From a virus: a DNA stretch of 64,000 bases. A program made the position numbers and the translations under genes. This document shows, in pieces, positions 63,149 to 64,000 of the stretch (positions within the stretch are counted from its first letter, which is position 1; the number at the start of each line of letters is the position of its first letter). The notes under the pieces are model-generated. The model saw only the letters and a list, made by a program, of their open reading frames with translations. It did not search any database and had not been told where the DNA came from. The stretch lies in the IMG/VR virus record IMGVR_UViG_3300035703_000038, positions 37,245-101,244 of that record. One strand, 5' to 3'.

Positions 63149-64000
63149 ATGGGTATTGATTACTCCAGCAAGATGCCAGATCTTGTATTTAATTATGATA
63201 ATAATTTCTATTGTGAGGAGTTACCAGACCCTCAAGTAAATCCTGTTCTACCTGGTGCAAGAGTGCCCCTTCGTAAGGTTGGTATTGCTCCAGTTGACCT
63301 TCCTATCATGGTCAAGCGCCGTGATGGTAATACTCAGCAGTTGCAGGCAGAAGCTAGCCTTTATTGCTCTTTGGATGACCCTAATGCTAAGGGATTGAAT
63401 CTCTCGAGACTCTATCTCATTATGCATAATAAGATCAAAGACCACCTTTCGATCGATGGCATCCAAGGGGCACTGAAGGAGCTTGCTGAGAAGCAGAATA
63501 GTAAGAGCGCATATTGTAAGCTTCGCTTCAAGTATCCTTGGACACAAGAAGCTCTTCGCTCTCGTAGAGAAGATAACTTCGAAGAGAAGCTTCGCGGTCA
63601 TATTGCCTATAAGACCGAACTAGAGGGTCAATACCATGAAGGTCAATATAAGTTCTTTATTACTATTGATTATGTGTATAGTTCAACTTGCCCTTGTTCG
63701 TTTGAGTTAGCATATGATGCTCGTAAGCATAGAGATGCTGCTGCTAATGCTCATAGTCAGAGATCTATTCTAAAGGTCAAGGTCGAGTTTGACCCATCGA
63801 AGATCATTTGGTTTGAAGATCTAGTTGAGCTTTGCAGAAAGCATATTCCTACTGAGGTTCAGATTGTTGTTAAGAGACGTGATGAACAAGCGTTTGCAGA
63901 ACTAAATGGTGCCAACCTGTTGTTCTCCGAAGACGTTTGCCGTATCATGTACGCTGCTCTTGATGAGTGGTTCGCTAAGGGTCGTATTAAAGACTTCTCC
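63149..64000 (+). CDS. folE2: GTP cyclohydrolase IB (FolE2-type), 3' truncated by window edge
   Basis: An open frame of 284 codons runs to the last base without a stop, so the C-terminus is outside the window. ATG 63149 is two bases after the queD stop. FolE2-family features are GARVPLRKVGIAPVDLPI, KGLNLSRLYLIMH, the metal and catalytic STCPCSFELAY (C181, C183) and NAHSQRS. The enzyme makes 7,8-dihydroneopterin triphosphate from GTP, the substrate of QueD, completing a FolE-QueD-QueE route. The minus-strand frame across 63248-63601 is a shadow. Confidence 0.88.
   Translation, partial: MGIDYSSKMPDLVFNYDNNFYCEELPDPQVNPVLPGARVPLRKVGIAPVDLPIMVKRRDGNTQQLQAEASLYCSLDDPNAKGLNLSRLYLIMHNKIKDHLSIDGIQGALKELAEKQNSKSAYCKLRFKYPWTQEALRSRREDNFEEKLRGHIAYKTELEGQYHEGQYKFFITIDYVYSSTCPCSFELAYDARKHRDAAANAHSQRSILKVKVEFDPSKIIWFEDLVELCRKHIPTEVQIVVKRRDEQAFAELNGANLLFSEDVCRIMYAALDEWFAKGRIKDFS

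Overview
This window is a contiguous piece of a T4-like (Tevenvirinae-related) myovirus genome. Every gene I can support is on the + strand, coding is almost gap-free, and no stretch longer than about 120 bases lacks a gene. The assignment rests on a nearly complete T4-type morphogenesis and recombination set in the expected order: gp13, gp14, gp15, gp16, gp17, gp18, gp19, gp20, gp67, gp21, gp22, gp23, then UvsY, UvsW, gp55, gp47, gp46. A DUF4815-type structural protein, 2OG-Fe(II) oxygenases and long modular fibre genes resemble the marine T4-like phages (cyanophages, pelagiphages). No photosynthesis gene, tRNA or other strong host marker lies in the window, so the host is left open.

Region 1 (1-34818) is an unusually large array of structural, tail-fibre and adhesin genes: a DUF4815 protein cut by the window edge and its partner, two fibres ending in S74 self-cleaving chaperones, two very large Ig/cadherin-like adhesins, a 1773-residue fibre with three LamG-like folds, a glycine-rich fibre, two short paralogous fibres, and a 1169-residue Thr/Ser/Phe repeat protein. 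The genes share N-terminal anchors and internal modules, which points to shuffling and duplication. Region 2 (34855-36885) holds a 49-residue coiled-coil gene and two proteins of unknown role, one with a glycosyltransferase-like motif. Region 3 (36922-50776) is the neck, terminase, tail and head module. A ferritin/Dps-like domain protein sits at the position of the T4 prohead core gene 68.

Region 4 (50867-53208), behind a strong terminator after the capsid gene, carries a small protein, a radical SAM/SPASM enzyme, a 2OG-Fe(II) oxygenase and a tail-tube-fold protein. Region 5 (53246-59021) is recombination and late transcription: uvsY, uvsW, a small acidic protein, the late sigma factor gp55, and gp47/gp46. 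Region 6 (59018-64000) has three more 2OG-Fe(II) oxygenases, then QueE, a fifth oxygenase, a phosphoribosyltransferase, QueD and a FolE2-type GTP cyclohydrolase that runs off the window. This last set makes 7-deazaguanine precursors, probably for DNA modification or host queuosine metabolism.

Transcription signals fit this layout. TATAAATA late-promoter boxes, or one-base variants, precede structural genes. Three sigma-70-like promoters with exact 17-bp spacers precede uvsY, gene 55 and queE. gp55, which would read the late boxes, is encoded in the same window. Two clear intrinsic terminators occur (11191, 50801), and the first has a late-promoter box spanning its loop.
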